From Curtobacterium flaccumfaciens (GTDB taxonomy: Bacteria > Actinomycetota > Actinomycetes > Actinomycetales > Microbacteriaceae): a stretch of 64,000 nt of DNA. Shown here piece after piece: positions 8,630 to 18,384 of this stretch; within the stretch, counting starts at the first letter, position 1, and each line of letters starts with the position of its first letter. The stretch spans positions 1 through 64,000 of the forward strand of contig NZ_JABMCF010000040.1 in NCBI RefSeq assembly GCF_013359815.1. The letters run 5' to 3'. Under the pieces are notes generated by a model. It saw only the letters and a program-made list of their open reading frames with translations, was not told where the DNA came from and made no database searches. The translations under genes and the position numbers were made by a program.

Positions 8630-10315
8630 ATGTTCAACCCAACCCGTTCACGGCTCGCCATCGGCGGCGCCGTTCTCCTCGCAGCCGGCCTCGCGCTCAG
8701 CGGCTGCAGCTCCAGCGGCACCGCCAGCACGAACGACGCCGCTGCCTCGACCCTGGTGGCGTACACCGGCCAGTCCGGCGACTACCAGATCAACTTCAAC
8801 CCGTGGTCGCCGTCCAACATCGGCGGCGTCGGCACGATCTACGAGTCGCTCTTCTTCATCACCAACGTCAACACGAAGGACCCGAAGCCGCTGCTCGGCA
8901 AGTCCTCCGAGTGGAACGACGACGGCACGCAGCTCACCATCACGCTGCGCGACGGAGCCACCTGGAGCGACGGCGAGCCCTTCACCTCGAAGGACGTCGT
9001 GTTCACGCTCGACATGCTCAAGAAGCAGAAGGCCCTGAACTCGATCGGCTACGACGGCACCGCGAAGGCCGACGGCGACGACAAGGTGGTCGTCTCGTTC
9101 GACAAGCCGTCGTTCGTGCTCGGCCCGAACCTGCTCGGCAAGACCTGGATCGTGCCCGAGCACCTGTGGAAGGACATCGACCCGACCACCGACGTCGTGC
9201 GTGAGCCCGTCGGCACCGGCCCGTACACCCTCGGCACGTTCAAGGCGCAGGCGTTCACCCTCGAGGCGAACAAGAAGTACTGGGACGGCGCCCCGGCCGT
9301 GAAGACCATCCGCTACCTGTCGCTCTCCGGCAACACCGCCGGCGCCGACGCGCTGAAGCAGGGGTCGATCGACTGGCAGACCGGCCCGGTGCCGAACATG
9401 GACGACATCCCCGCGAACTACAACGGCTACGACGGCATCACCGTCGGCCAGAACCAGATGGCCCTGCTGACCTGCGCGAACACCGACCTGGGCTGCGCCG
9501 GCCCGCAGACCGACCCGGCCGTCCGCCACGCGATCGCCGACGCCATCAACCGCAAGCAGCTCAACTCGCTGGCGTTCGAGAACACGGCGAGCGAGATCTC
9601 GCCGACCTTCGCGCTCACCACGACGCAGAAGGACACCATCTCGAAGGACATCGAGCCGGCCGTGATGCCGGAGACCGCCGACACCGACGCGGCCGCCTCG
9701 ACCCTCGAGGACGCCGGGTGGAAGAAGGGCTCCGACGGCATCTACGCCAAGGACGGCAAGAAGCTGTCCCTGACGGTCGAGGTCGTCACCGGGTGGACCG
9801 ACTACATCACCGCGATCGACACGATGACGCAGCAGCTCAAGGCCGCGGGCATCGAGCTCAAGGCGCAGCAGTCGTCGTGGAACGAGTGGACCGACAAGAA
9901 GACCAAGGGCAACTTCGAGCTCGCGATCGACTCGCTCGGCCAGGGCCCGACGGCGAACCCGTACTACCTGTACAACAACTACTTCACGACGGCCAACACC
10001 GCGAAGGTCGGTGAAGCGGCCCCGATGAACATCTCGCGGTACAGCAACCCCGACGTCGACAAGGCCATCGCGAAGCTCGCCACGATCAACCCCGAGGACA
10101 CCGCGGCGACCCAGCCCGAGCTCGACACGATCCAGGAGCACATCGTCGAGGACCTGCCCTACATCCCCGTGATGACCGGCGGCACGACGAGCGAGTTCCA
10201 CGCGGCGAAGTTCACCGGCTGGCCGACGGAGGACGACCTGTACGCGTTCCCGGCGGTCTGGGCGAGCCCGGACAACGCCGAGATCTTCAAGGCGCTCAAG
10301 CCGGCGAAGGGCTGA
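8630..10315 (+). CDS. ABC transporter solute-binding lipoprotein, family 5
   Basis: The 561-residue extracytoplasmic binding protein belongs to the DppA/OppA family (SBP_bac_5), which includes oligosaccharide binders. Residues 1-23 form a lipoprotein signal with lipobox LSGC, so the mature protein is anchored to the outer face of the membrane by a lipidated cysteine. Typical family segments follow, such as WSDGEPFTSKDVVFTLDML and VGTGPYTLG. ATG 8630 is preceded by GAGAGGA. It starts an operon of importer genes within a glycosidase locus, so the ligand is more likely an oligosaccharide than a peptide (inference). Confidence 0.93.
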   Translation: MFNPTRSRLAIGGAVLLAAGLALSGCSSSGTASTNDAAASTLVAYTGQSGDYQINFNPWSPSNIGGVGTIYESLFFITNVNTKDPKPLLGKSSEWNDDGTQLTITLRDGATWSDGEPFTSKDVVFTLDMLKKQKALNSIGYDGTAKADGDDKVVVSFDKPSFVLGPNLLGKTWIVPEHLWKDIDPTTDVVREPVGTGPYTLGTFKAQAFTLEANKKYWDGAPAVKTIRYLSLSGNTAGADALKQGSIDWQTGPVPNMDDIPANYNGYDGITVGQNQMALLTCANTDLGCAGPQTDPAVRHAIADAINRKQLNSLAFENTASEISPTFALTTTQKDTISKDIEPAVMPETADTDAAASTLEDAGWKKGSDGIYAKDGKKLSLTVEVVTGWTDYITAIDTMTQQLKAAGIELKAQQSSWNEWTDKKTKGNFELAIDSLGQGPTANPYYLYNNYFTTANTAKVGEAAPMNISRYSNPDVDKAIAKLATINPEDTAATQPELDTIQEHIVEDLPYIPVMTGGTTSEFHAAKFTGWPTEDDLYAFPAVWASPDNAEIFKALKPAKG

Positions 10316-10349
10316 CACCGATGGGATCGCGACCGAGGGGCACTCGACG

Positions 10350-11339
10350 ATGACCTACTTCCTGCGCAAGATCGGCTTCTACGTCGTCGCACTGTGGGCG
10401 GCCCTGACGCTGAACTTCATCATCCCCAGGCTCCTGCCCGGCAACCCGGTGGACATCCTGCTCGCCAAGCTCCAGCAGCGCGGCGGGCAGGTGACCCCGG
10501 CGACCCGGGAGGCGTACGAGCTGCTCCTCGGTGGCGATTCCTCGGAGCCGCTCATCTCCCAGTACGGCCACTACCTGGTCAACGTGTTCCGCGGTGACCT
10601 CGGTGTGTCCGTCAGCTACTTCCCGGCACCCGTCACCGAGGTGATCGGCAGTTCGCTGCCGTGGACCATCGCCCTGGTCGGCATCGCCACCATCGTGGCC
10701 GCGATCATCGGCGTCGGCCTCGGGGCCTTCGTCGGGTGGCGGCCCGGCACCTGGCTCGACTCGTTCGTGCCGGCCACCACCCTGCTCGCCGCGGTGCCGT
10801 ACTTCTGGCTCGCGCTGATCCTGGTGTACTTCTTCGCCACCGGGCTCCACCTGTTCCCGGCGCAGGGCGGCTACGACGTCATCCTGACGCCCGGGTTCAA
10901 CTGGGACTTCATCGTCTCGGCGGTGCAGTACGGGGTGCTGCCGGCGGTGACGATCGTGCTCGCGTCACTCGGCGGCTGGCTGCTCGGCATGCGCAACATG
11001 ATGGTGTCGACGCTGTCCGAGGACTACATCACCACCGCGCAGGCGAAGGGCCTGTCCGACGGCAAGATCCTGCGGAACTACGCCGCCCGGAACGCCGTAC
11101 TGCCGTCCGTCGCCGGGTTCGCGATCTCCCTCGGGTTCATCGTGTCCGGCTCCGTCGTCACCGAGCAGGTGTTCTCGTACCCGGGCATCGGGTCGAAGCT
11201 GCTGTCCGCCGTGACGAACAACGACTACGCGCTCATGCAGGGCATCTTCCTGTTCATCACCCTGGCGGTCCTCGGCGCGAACCTCGTCGTCGACCTGCTG
11301 TACGGACTGATCGACCCGCGCACGCGGGCCCGGAGCTAG
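10350..11339 (+). CDS. ABC transporter permease, DppB type
   Basis: The 329-residue integral membrane protein has about six transmembrane segments. It begins with the characteristic first helix and LPGNPVDILL loop, and carries the EAA coupling loop (DYITTAQAKGLSDGKILRNY) that contacts the ATPases. It forms the channel with the product of the next gene and follows the binding-protein gene by 34 bases. The length fits the family. Confidence 0.92.
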   Translation: MTYFLRKIGFYVVALWAALTLNFIIPRLLPGNPVDILLAKLQQRGGQVTPATREAYELLLGGDSSEPLISQYGHYLVNVFRGDLGVSVSYFPAPVTEVIGSSLPWTIALVGIATIVAAIIGVGLGAFVGWRPGTWLDSFVPATTLLAAVPYFWLALILVYFFATGLHLFPAQGGYDVILTPGFNWDFIVSAVQYGVLPAVTIVLASLGGWLLGMRNMMVSTLSEDYITTAQAKGLSDGKILRNYAARNAVLPSVAGFAISLGFIVSGSVVTEQVFSYPGIGSKLLSAVTNNDYALMQGIFLFITLAVLGANLVVDLLYGLIDPRTRARS

Positions 11340-11353
11340 GGGAGGAGACGACC

Positions 11354-12394
11354 ATGACCAACATCCAGCAGGAGACCGAGCCCACCATCGGCGCGCTGAC
11401 CGAGGAGGCCGACAGCACCACGTCGATCGCCACCCGGCGCGCGTCGAAGGGCGGCATCCGCAGGTTCCTCCCCACGCTCACCCCGTGGCTCGTCACGGGC
11501 ATCGCGCTCGTCGCCGGCGTCACGCTGTTCGGGGTGATCGGACCGCTGCTCGTCGGCGACCCGACCACCATCCGCGACACCGGGCTGCAGGGACCGAGCG
11601 GCTCGAATGTCCTCGGTACCACCCAGACCGGTCAGGACGTCCTGGCGCAGCTCGCCTTCGCCACCCGGGGCAGCCTGCAGATCGGTCTCATCGTCGGCGT
11701 CCTCGCCACGGTGCTGTCCGCGTTCTTCGGCATCCTCGGCGCCTACCTGGGCGGGATCATGGACGAGGCGTTCTCGCTGTTCTCGAACGTGTTCCTCGTC
11801 ATCCCCGGCCTGCCGCTCGTCATCGTCATCTCCGGTCTGGTGCCGCGTGAGGCCCGCGGGCTCTGGACCATCGCGGTCGTCCTGGCGATCACGTCGTGGG
11901 CCGGGTCCGCCCGGGTGCTGCGCGCGCAGACGATGTCGATCCGCAACCGCGACTACGTGTCCGCCGCCCGGGTCGCCGGCGAACGGCCCTGGCGGGTCAT
12001 CGCCGTCGAGATCCTGCCGAACCTGCTGCCGGTGCTCGCGTCGCAGTTCGTGTTCGCGGTGATCGCTGCGATCCTCGGGGAGGCGGGGCTGTCGTTCCTC
12101 GGGCTCGGGGCGTCGAACTCGTCGACGCTCGGCACGATGCTCTTCTACGCCCAGAACGGCTTCGCGCTGGCGAACGGCGCCTGGTGGTGGTTCGTGCCGC
12201 CGGGCCTGCTCATCGCCCTGCTCGGCATGGGCCTGTCCCTGGTGAACTTCTCGATCGACGAGGTCATCAACCCGCGACTCGCGAACGTGCGTGCGCAGCG
12301 ACGGCGCGACCGTCGTGCGAAGCGTGCGGCCCGCTCGGGAGGCCCGGCGCGCGTCGCCACCGCCGGTCACGACACGAATGGGGTCGCCCGATGA
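11354..12394 (+). CDS. ABC transporter permease, DppC type
   Basis: The 346-residue membrane partner of the preceding permease has an N-terminal cytoplasmic tail of about 40 residues, then six transmembrane segments, with HVL-type loop GTTQTGQDVLAQLAF and EAA loop RDYVSAARVAGERPWRV. ATG 11354 has GGGGAGGAG just upstream, 15 bases after the previous stop; a longer reading-frame extension upstream overlaps the DppB gene and is rejected. Its stop overlaps the next start (ATGA). Confidence 0.92.
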   Translation: MTNIQQETEPTIGALTEEADSTTSIATRRASKGGIRRFLPTLTPWLVTGIALVAGVTLFGVIGPLLVGDPTTIRDTGLQGPSGSNVLGTTQTGQDVLAQLAFATRGSLQIGLIVGVLATVLSAFFGILGAYLGGIMDEAFSLFSNVFLVIPGLPLVIVISGLVPREARGLWTIAVVLAITSWAGSARVLRAQTMSIRNRDYVSAARVAGERPWRVIAVEILPNLLPVLASQFVFAVIAAILGEAGLSFLGLGASNSSTLGTMLFYAQNGFALANGAWWWFVPPGLLIALLGMGLSLVNFSIDEVINPRLANVRAQRRRDRRAKRAARSGGPARVATAGHDTNGVAR

Positions 12395-13347
12395 GCGCCA
12401 CCGACACCGCACGACCGGTCACCTCCGGCGCCCCGGGCGACGGCGCCCGGCCGGCCGTGCTGACCATCGACCACCTCGACGTCGTCTACGAGACCGAGCA
12501 CCCCGTGCACGCCGTGAAGGACGTCTCGCTCACCCTGGCGCCCGGCGAGATCCTCGGGCTCGCGGGGGAGTCGGGCTGCGGCAAGACGACCCTGGCGTAC
12601 GCCATCACCCGGCTGCACCGGCCGCCGGCGAAGGTCACGTCGGGCAGCATCACCTTCCACGACCGCGACGGCACCGACGTCGACCTGCTCGGCCTGCCGC
12701 ACGAGCAACTCCGGGCCCTGCGGTGGTCGAAGCTGTCGATGGTGTTCCAGGGGGCGATGAACGCGCTCAACCCGGTCACCACGATCCGCGCCCAGCTCGA
12801 CGACGCGCTGGTCGAACACCGCAAGGGCATGCCCCGCAAGGAACGTCGGGCCATCGCCGAGGACGCCCTGCGCCGCGTCGGCGTCGACCCGTCCCGCATC
12901 ACCGCGTACCCGCACGAACTGTCCGGCGGCATGCGGCAGCGCGTGATGATCGCGATGGCGATGCTGCTCGAACCGCAGATCATGATCATGGACGAGCCCA
13001 CCACCGCACTCGACGTCGTGGTGCAGCGGGAGATCCTGCGCGAGATCGTCCGGCTGCGGGACGAGCTCGGGTTCGCCGTCGTGTTCATCACGCACGACCT
13101 GCCGCTGCTGCTCGAGATCAGCGACCGGATCGCGATCATGCTCCGCGGCGAGGTCGTCGAATGCGACCGTGCCAGCGTGATCCAGCACGACCCGCAGCAC
13201 CCGTACACGCGGAAGCTGCTGCAGTCGTTCCCGAGCCTGTCCGGAGCCCGCGGCGCGTTCATCCGCACCGGGGTCGAGGACGGCGCCGAACCCGAGACCG
13301 ACACCCGGGCCGTCGTGGTCCAGGCAGCACAGGAGACGGACCGATGA
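12391..13347 (+). CDS. ABC transporter ATPase, DppD type
   Basis: The 318-residue nucleotide-binding subunit has Walker A GESGCGKTT (about 59-67), a Q-loop in MVFQGAMNALNP, signature LSGGMRQRV, Walker B IMIMDEPTTALD and the H-loop FITHDL. The C-terminal extension around HPYTRKLLQSFPSL is the oligopeptide/dipeptide transporter C-terminal region. It is coupled by ATGA overlaps on both sides. It forms a heterodimer with the next ATPase. Confidence 0.94.
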   Translation: MSATDTARPVTSGAPGDGARPAVLTIDHLDVVYETEHPVHAVKDVSLTLAPGEILGLAGESGCGKTTLAYAITRLHRPPAKVTSGSITFHDRDGTDVDLLGLPHEQLRALRWSKLSMVFQGAMNALNPVTTIRAQLDDALVEHRKGMPRKERRAIAEDALRRVGVDPSRITAYPHELSGGMRQRVMIAMAMLLEPQIMIMDEPTTALDVVVQREILREIVRLRDELGFAVVFITHDLPLLLEISDRIAIMLRGEVVECDRASVIQHDPQHPYTRKLLQSFPSLSGARGAFIRTGVEDGAEPETDTRAVVVQAAQETDR

Positions 13348-14237
13348 CCAGTGTGACCGTCAGCCACCTCGGCAAGGACTTCCACACCCGCAAGGGCCTG
13401 AAGCGCACCACCCTGCGGGCCGTCGACGACGTGTCGTTCGACCTGCTGCCCGGCCGGACCGTCGCGCTGGTGGGGGAGTCCGGCTCGGGCAAGTCCACCA
13501 TCGCGCGGATGCTCGCCAAGCTCGAGACCAGGACGCGCGGCTCGATCGACGTACGGCTCGAGGACGGCACCCCCGTCGAGGGCAGCATGTACCGGCGGCA
13601 CGTGCAGATGGTGTTCCAGGACCCGTTCGCGTCGCTCAACCCGTTCCACTCGATCGAGCACCACATCGCCCGGCCGCTGCAGCTGCACCACCGGGCCCGC
13701 GGCGCCGACGAGACCGCCGACAAGGTGCGGGAACTGCTCAGCCGGGTGAACCTCGACGAGGACTTCGCGTCGCGGCGGCCGCACGAACTCTCCGGCGGGC
13801 AGCGGCAGCGCGTCGCCATCGCCCGCGCACTCGCCCCGGGCGCGCAGGTGCTCATCGCCGACGAACCCGTGTCGATGCTCGACGTCTCGATCCGCCTGAG
13901 CGTGCTCAACCTGCTCGGCCGGCTGCAGCGCGAGGACGAGCTCGCCGTGCTCTACATCACGCACGACCTGGCGACCGCGCGGCACTTCTCCGACGAGATC
14001 CTCGTGCTCTACCGCGGCCGGGTCGTCGAGCGGGGACCGTCGGACGCCGTCATCCTCGACCCGCACCACGACTACACCCGGCTGCTCGCCGAGGCCGCCC
14101 CCGACCCGGAGCGCACCGAGCGCCGGATCACCGCGGGGCCGCCGCTCGACCGGACGAAGATCGACAACACCACCTGCTACGACCACACGGTCGGGGACTG
14201 GGTGTCGAGCGAGCCCGCACCGGTCGGGGCGCGATGA
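13344..14237 (+). CDS. ABC transporter ATPase, DppF type
   Basis: The 297-residue second ATPase has Walker A GESGSGKST, Q-loop MVFQDPFASLNP, signature LSGGQRQRV and Walker B VLIADEPVSMLD. The usual Ser-x-Leu-Asp D-loop is present. Its start overlaps the DppD-type stop and its stop overlaps the following alpha-galactosidase start, so import and hydrolysis are encoded in one tight unit. Confidence 0.94.
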   Translation: MTSVTVSHLGKDFHTRKGLKRTTLRAVDDVSFDLLPGRTVALVGESGSGKSTIARMLAKLETRTRGSIDVRLEDGTPVEGSMYRRHVQMVFQDPFASLNPFHSIEHHIARPLQLHHRARGADETADKVRELLSRVNLDEDFASRRPHELSGGQRQRVAIARALAPGAQVLIADEPVSMLDVSIRLSVLNLLGRLQREDELAVLYITHDLATARHFSDEILVLYRGRVVERGPSDAVILDPHHDYTRLLAEAAPDPERTERRITAGPPLDRTKIDNTTCYDHTVGDWVSSEPAPVGAR

Positions 14238-16357
14238 GCGACGGGTCGACGTTCGTCGACTGGGTCACCGACGGGTTCGCGGCACGGTTCCGGGTCGGTG
14301 CCGACCAGCCCGCGGCGCTCGTGTCGTTCGTGCCGACCGGCGGAGTGTCGGTCGGCGGAGCGCTCGCCGACGGGCCGGACGACCCGCAGCCGCTCGTCGA
14401 GCTGACGACGATCGGGCACGGGCGGTTCCCCGGCGGGTTCCGGCACGTGGACTCCACGATCGGGGCGCGACTGCGACCCGTGTCGCACCACGTGCACGAC
14501 GACGGGACCGACCTGTGGTTCCGGATCGAGCAGGCGGACGCGGCCACGGGCCTCCGGACCGAGTCGGTGTTCCGGGCGCGCGCCGGCGTGCCCGCGTTCC
14601 AGACGTGGACCGAGGTGTCGGCCGAGCACGGTGAGCACGTCGTCGACTTCGTCTCGTCGTTCGCGACCGGGGCGTTCCTGACCGACTCGGGCGCCTCCGT
14701 CGACGAGCTCGCCCTCGTGCACGCCGACAACGACTGGGCAGCGGAGAGCCGTTGGCGAACCGATCCGCTGCGGTCGATCGGGTTCGCGGCGATCGACCGG
14801 GAGGCCCAGCACCACCCGCCCCGCAGCCGCGCCGTCGTGCAGAACCGCGGCTCGTGGTCGACCGGTGAAGCGCTGCCGATCGGGGTGCTGCGGGCGGAGG
14901 ACGCTGTGTCGCTTCCGTACGCGCTCGTCTGGCAGGTCGAGCACAACGGGCCCTGGTTGTACGAGCTCGGGGAGACCCGGCGGCACGCGTACCTGCTGTT
15001 GAGCGGCCCCACCGACCAGGAACACCAGTGGACCGCAGTCGTCACACCGGAGCAGCCGTTCACCTCGGTGCCGGTGTCCGTCGGGATCGCCGGGTCGATC
15101 GACGACGCCTTCGGGGTGCTCACCCGGCAGCGTCGGGCGTTCCGGCACGTGCGGGAGGCCGACCGTGCCCTGCCCCTGGTGTTCAACGACTACATGAACA
15201 CGCTCATGGGCGACCCGACCACCGAGAAGCTCCTGCCGCTCATCGACGCTGCCGCCGACGCCGGAGCGGACCTGTTCTGCATCGACGCCGGTTGGTACGC
15301 CGAGGGGCACTGGTGGGACACCGTCGGAGCGTGGGAGGAAGCGGCGTCGCGGTTCCCGACGGGGCTCGGCGCCGTCGTCGACCACATCCGTGCGCGCGGC
15401 ATGCAGGCCGGCCTCTGGCTCGAACCCGAGGTCATCGGCATCCACTCGCCGCTGGCTTCGACCCTGCCGTCGTCCGCGTTCGTCGAGCACCACGGGGTCC
15501 GGGTCGCGGAGCACGGGCGGCACCTGCTGGACCTGCGCTCGCCGGAGGCCCGCGCACACCTCGACGCGGTGGTCGACCGGCTCGTCGGGGAGCTCGGGGT
15601 GACGTTCTTCAAGATGGACAACAACACCATGACGGGGCCGTTCGCCGGGATGCTCGAGCACCAGCGGGCGCTGCTCGACTGGCTCGACGCCGTGCAGGAG
15701 CGGTACCCGGCACTGCTCATCGAGAACTGCGCCTCGGGAGCGATGCGCGCCGACTGGGCCATGCTGTCCCGCCTGCACATGCAGTCGACGTCGGACCAGC
15801 AGGACCCGGTCTTGTCAGCCACGATCGCCGCCGCCGCTCCCGCCGCGATGCTGCCCGAGCAGGCGGGGAACTGGGCGTACCCGGCACCGACGATGGACCC
15901 GGAACTGTTCACGCTGTCGCTCGTGAACGGGGTGCTCGGGCGGATGTACCTGTCCGGGTACCTCAACGAGATGTCGTCGTCGCAGCGCGCGGTGGTCGGT
16001 GACGCGATCGCTGCGCACCGGCAGGTCCTGGACGTCGTCGAGGCGTCCGTCCCGGTCTGGCCCCTCGGGCTGCCCGCCTGGGAGGACCCGTGGACCGCAC
16101 TCGGTCTGCACGCAGCCACGGGCGACCTGTACCTGTCGGTGTGGTCGCTGCCCGGTGTGTCGGCCTCGGTGTCGTTGCCGCTGCCGGCGTTCGCCGGGCA
16201 GGCGGTGGTCGTCGAGCCGCTGTTCCCGACGGAACTCGGGTCGTGGTCCGTGGTGTGGGACGCCGCTTCGGGCTCGCTCGAGGTCGCGAACGGCGGGTCG
16301 ACCCCCACAGCGCGGGTGCTCCGCGTCCGGTCGCAGGAGGCGGACGCGGGGGCCTGA
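14234..16357 (+). CDS. Alpha-galactosidase-like enzyme, glycoside hydrolase family 36
   Basis: The 707-residue GH36 protein is divergent from the one at 3460. The barrel motifs are FCIDAGWYAEG, GLWLEPEVIG, nucleophile Asp462 in TFFKMDNNT and, by position, acid/base Asp521 in MQSTSDQQDP. The substrate-binding tryptophan/aspartate pattern differs from classical raffinose enzymes, so specificity could include larger galactosylated mannans or other alpha-galactosides. No signal peptide is present. It is the last gene of the importer operon (ATGA overlap). Confidence 0.88.
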   Translation: MSDGSTFVDWVTDGFAARFRVGADQPAALVSFVPTGGVSVGGALADGPDDPQPLVELTTIGHGRFPGGFRHVDSTIGARLRPVSHHVHDDGTDLWFRIEQADAATGLRTESVFRARAGVPAFQTWTEVSAEHGEHVVDFVSSFATGAFLTDSGASVDELALVHADNDWAAESRWRTDPLRSIGFAAIDREAQHHPPRSRAVVQNRGSWSTGEALPIGVLRAEDAVSLPYALVWQVEHNGPWLYELGETRRHAYLLLSGPTDQEHQWTAVVTPEQPFTSVPVSVGIAGSIDDAFGVLTRQRRAFRHVREADRALPLVFNDYMNTLMGDPTTEKLLPLIDAAADAGADLFCIDAGWYAEGHWWDTVGAWEEAASRFPTGLGAVVDHIRARGMQAGLWLEPEVIGIHSPLASTLPSSAFVEHHGVRVAEHGRHLLDLRSPEARAHLDAVVDRLVGELGVTFFKMDNNTMTGPFAGMLEHQRALLDWLDAVQERYPALLIENCASGAMRADWAMLSRLHMQSTSDQQDPVLSATIAAAAPAAMLPEQAGNWAYPAPTMDPELFTLSLVNGVLGRMYLSGYLNEMSSSQRAVVGDAIAAHRQVLDVVEASVPVWPLGLPAWEDPWTALGLHAATGDLYLSVWSLPGVSASVSLPLPAFAGQAVVVEPLFPTELGSWSVVWDAASGSLEVANGGSTPTARVLRVRSQEADAGA

Positions 16358-16400
16358 GCGGGCGCGCGTCGCGATGGCAGGGCGCGCGCTGGAGCGGACG

Positions 16401-16432
16401 GGAGGCACGGTGCGGGCAGGCACCGTGCCTCC
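16401..16432 (+). terminator. Hairpin after the importer operon
   Basis: A perfect 13-bp GC-rich stem (GGAGGCACGGTGC at 16401-16413 with its complement at 16420-16432) has a six-base loop and begins 43 bases after the last stop codon of the operon. No T run follows, as is common for actinobacterial terminators. A related hairpin occurs at 22417. Confidence 0.6.
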
Positions 16433-16453
16433 GGTTCCGTCCGGAACGGCATC

Positions 16454-16508
16454 GAGTGAGCAGAAGATGTCGGGTCAGCGCACAGGACTCGACATCTTCT
16501 GCTCACTC
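16454..16508. repeat. Long perfect inverted repeat between convergent genes
   Basis: Two perfect 19-base arms (16454-16472 and 16490-16508), starting GAGTGAGCAGAAG and ending CTTCTGCTCACTC, are separated by 17 bases. It lies 14 bases before the 3' end of the response regulator gene and between convergent units, so it may end transcription from the minus strand. The core is less GC-rich than its surroundings. Confidence 0.8.
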
Positions 16509-16522
16509 ATCGGGCTCGCAGG

Positions 16523-17155
16523 TCAGGGGAGGAGCTGGAGCTCCATCGCGCGGGTGACGGCACGGGTGCGGTCGTTCACGCCGAGCTTCTCGAAGACGTG
16601 GCCGAGGTGGGTCTTCACCGTGGCCTCGCTGAGGAACAGCGCGCGGCCGATCGCCGGGTTGCTGTTGCCCTGGGCGACGAGGCGCAGGACGTCGAGCTCG
16701 CGCGGGGTCAGCGACGGGCCGGCCGCGGCGGGGAGCGAGCCCGTCGCTCGGCGGACGAGCGCTGCGGCCGCCGAGGGCGCGAGTGCCGTCTCACCCCGCG
16801 CGGTCGCCCGGACGCCGGCGAGGATCTCGGACTCCGGGGCGGCCTTGAGCAGGTAGCCGGTGGCGCCGGCCTCGATGGCGGCGAGGATCTGGTCGTCGGA
16901 CTCGTACGTGGTCAGGATGAGGACACGGACGCCGGGCTCGGCGGCGAGGATCTCCGCCGTCGCCGCATCGCCGTCGAGCACGGGCATCCGGAGGTCCATG
17001 AGCACGACGTCGGGGCGTTCGGCCAGTGCCACCGTCACCGCGGCGCGGCCGTCGCTGGCCTGGCCGACGACCTCGACGTCGTCGGCGTCCTGCAGGAGGG
17101 CCACGATGCCCGACCGGACGATCGGGTGGTCGTCGGCGACCACGACGCGGATCAC
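16523..17155 (-). CDS. Two-component response regulator, NarL/LuxR family
   Basis: The 210-residue protein has a receiver domain with the acidic pair in VVVADDHP and phosphoacceptor Asp in DVVLMDLRMP, then a LuxR-type HTH (LTPRELDVLRLVAQGNSNPA ... SEATVKTHLGHVFEKLGV). The start is GTG 17155, overlapping the kinase stop by four bases. It is the output of the kinase encoded just upstream and probably controls the adjacent ABC-2 exporter, as in DesK/DesR-like and antibiotic-stress modules (inference). Confidence 0.93.
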   Translation of the reverse strand: MIRVVVADDHPIVRSGIVALLQDADDVEVVGQASDGRAAVTVALAERPDVVLMDLRMPVLDGDAATAEILAAEPGVRVLILTTYESDDQILAAIEAGATGYLLKAAPESEILAGVRATARGETALAPSAAAALVRRATGSLPAAAGPSLTPRELDVLRLVAQGNSNPAIGRALFLSEATVKTHLGHVFEKLGVNDRTRAVTRAMELQLLP

Positions 17156-18384
17156 CGGGTCACCTCTGCCACGGGGTGACGATCGACGGCCGGGAGGCTC
17201 AGGTCGGGTCCGGTGGGCAGGCTCGCGTCGACGACGGTGCCCCCGCCCGGCGTGCTCGTGATCGTGCAGGCACCGCCGGAGAGCACCAACCGTTCGTGGA
17301 GGCCCCGGAGACCGTGCCCGGCCGTCGGGACGCCGGTGTCGAAGCCGACGCCGTCGTCGGTCACACGGACGCCGACCCGTTCGGGCGCGTGCTGCAGGAC
17401 GATGCGGACGGACCCGGCGTCGGCGTGGGCACGGATGTTCGCGAGGGACTCCTGGACGACCCGGAGCAGCACGACCTGGGCGTCGCGGTCGAGCGGGCCG
17501 TCGGTGGCGTCGACGGCGACGGGCGTGCCGGTCTCGCGGGTGTAGCGCTCGGCCAGGCGGTGCAGGGCTCCGGCCAGGCTGCCGCTCGTGGCACCGGCGA
17601 CCCCGGCGGCGATGAGGGCGCGGGAGTCCTCGAGTGCCGCTCGTGCCGACTCCTCGAGGACCGCCAGCCGTTCGTCGAGGGCGGCACCGCGGTCGTTCGC
17701 CAGGTCCTTGCGGGCGCGTTCGGTGAGCATGACGATGCCAGCGAGGTTCTGCGCGACGGTGTCGTGGATCTCGCGGGCCAGGCGCTCCCGTTCGCTCGCG
17801 ACGCCCGCGCTGCGGTGGGCATCGGCGAGGGACTGCTGGGTGGCGCGGAGTTCGTCGAGGAGCTGGCGGCGCTCCTCGGACAGGCCGGCGACGCTCGAGA
17901 TCCACACGCCCATCGCGCAGGCACCGATGACGCTGATGCCCTCGATGAGCACGGTGCTGACGAGGGCGTCCGGGCCGCCGGAGACCTGCAGGCCGATGCC
18001 GCTCGCGACGCCGACCGCGACCGAGAGCAGGACGGCCGTGCGGACCCGTTCGGACTGCACCCACACGAGGGGGAACGCGATGCACTGCACGAACGCGGTG
18101 CTCGGCACGACGGCGGGCAACACCAGGGCGGCGACGAGGACCAGCGGGAGGAAGGCAGCGGCGGCACGGGGGCTGTCGTAGCCGCGGTGGCCGAACACGG
18201 CGTAGGCGACGACGAGCACCACGACCGCGGTGAACGCCGGCCAGCGGGTACCCCACGGCGACCACCCGAACACGGTGATCACGGCGGTGAGGAGCATCGT
18301 GCCCGCGAAGAAGACGTGCAACCACCGGTTGCGCATCCACGTCTCGCCGTTCATGTGCCCAGCATCCCACCAGCGGGGCGCCAT
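17152..18384 (-). CDS. Sensor histidine kinase, NarL-partner (HisKA_3) type
   Basis: The 410-residue membrane kinase has about five or six transmembrane helices in the first 160 residues, a HisKA_3 dimerisation/phosphoacceptor helix with REIHDTVAQNLAGIV (His is the phosphorylated residue) and a HATPase domain with VTDDGVGFD and GLRGLHERL. The ATG at 18384 overlaps the upstream permease stop (TGATG) and has AAGGA six bases before it; an internal ATG at 18354 is possible. No extracellular sensor domain is visible, so the signal is probably sensed in the membrane. Confidence 0.92.
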   Translation of the reverse strand: MAPRWWDAGHMNGETWMRNRWLHVFFAGTMLLTAVITVFGWSPWGTRWPAFTAVVVLVVAYAVFGHRGYDSPRAAAAFLPLVLVAALVLPAVVPSTAFVQCIAFPLVWVQSERVRTAVLLSVAVGVASGIGLQVSGGPDALVSTVLIEGISVIGACAMGVWISSVAGLSEERRQLLDELRATQQSLADAHRSAGVASERERLAREIHDTVAQNLAGIVMLTERARKDLANDRGAALDERLAVLEESARAALEDSRALIAAGVAGATSGSLAGALHRLAERYTRETGTPVAVDATDGPLDRDAQVVLLRVVQESLANIRAHADAGSVRIVLQHAPERVGVRVTDDGVGFDTGVPTAGHGLRGLHERLVLSGGACTITSTPGGGTVVDASLPTGPDLSLPAVDRHPVAEVTR

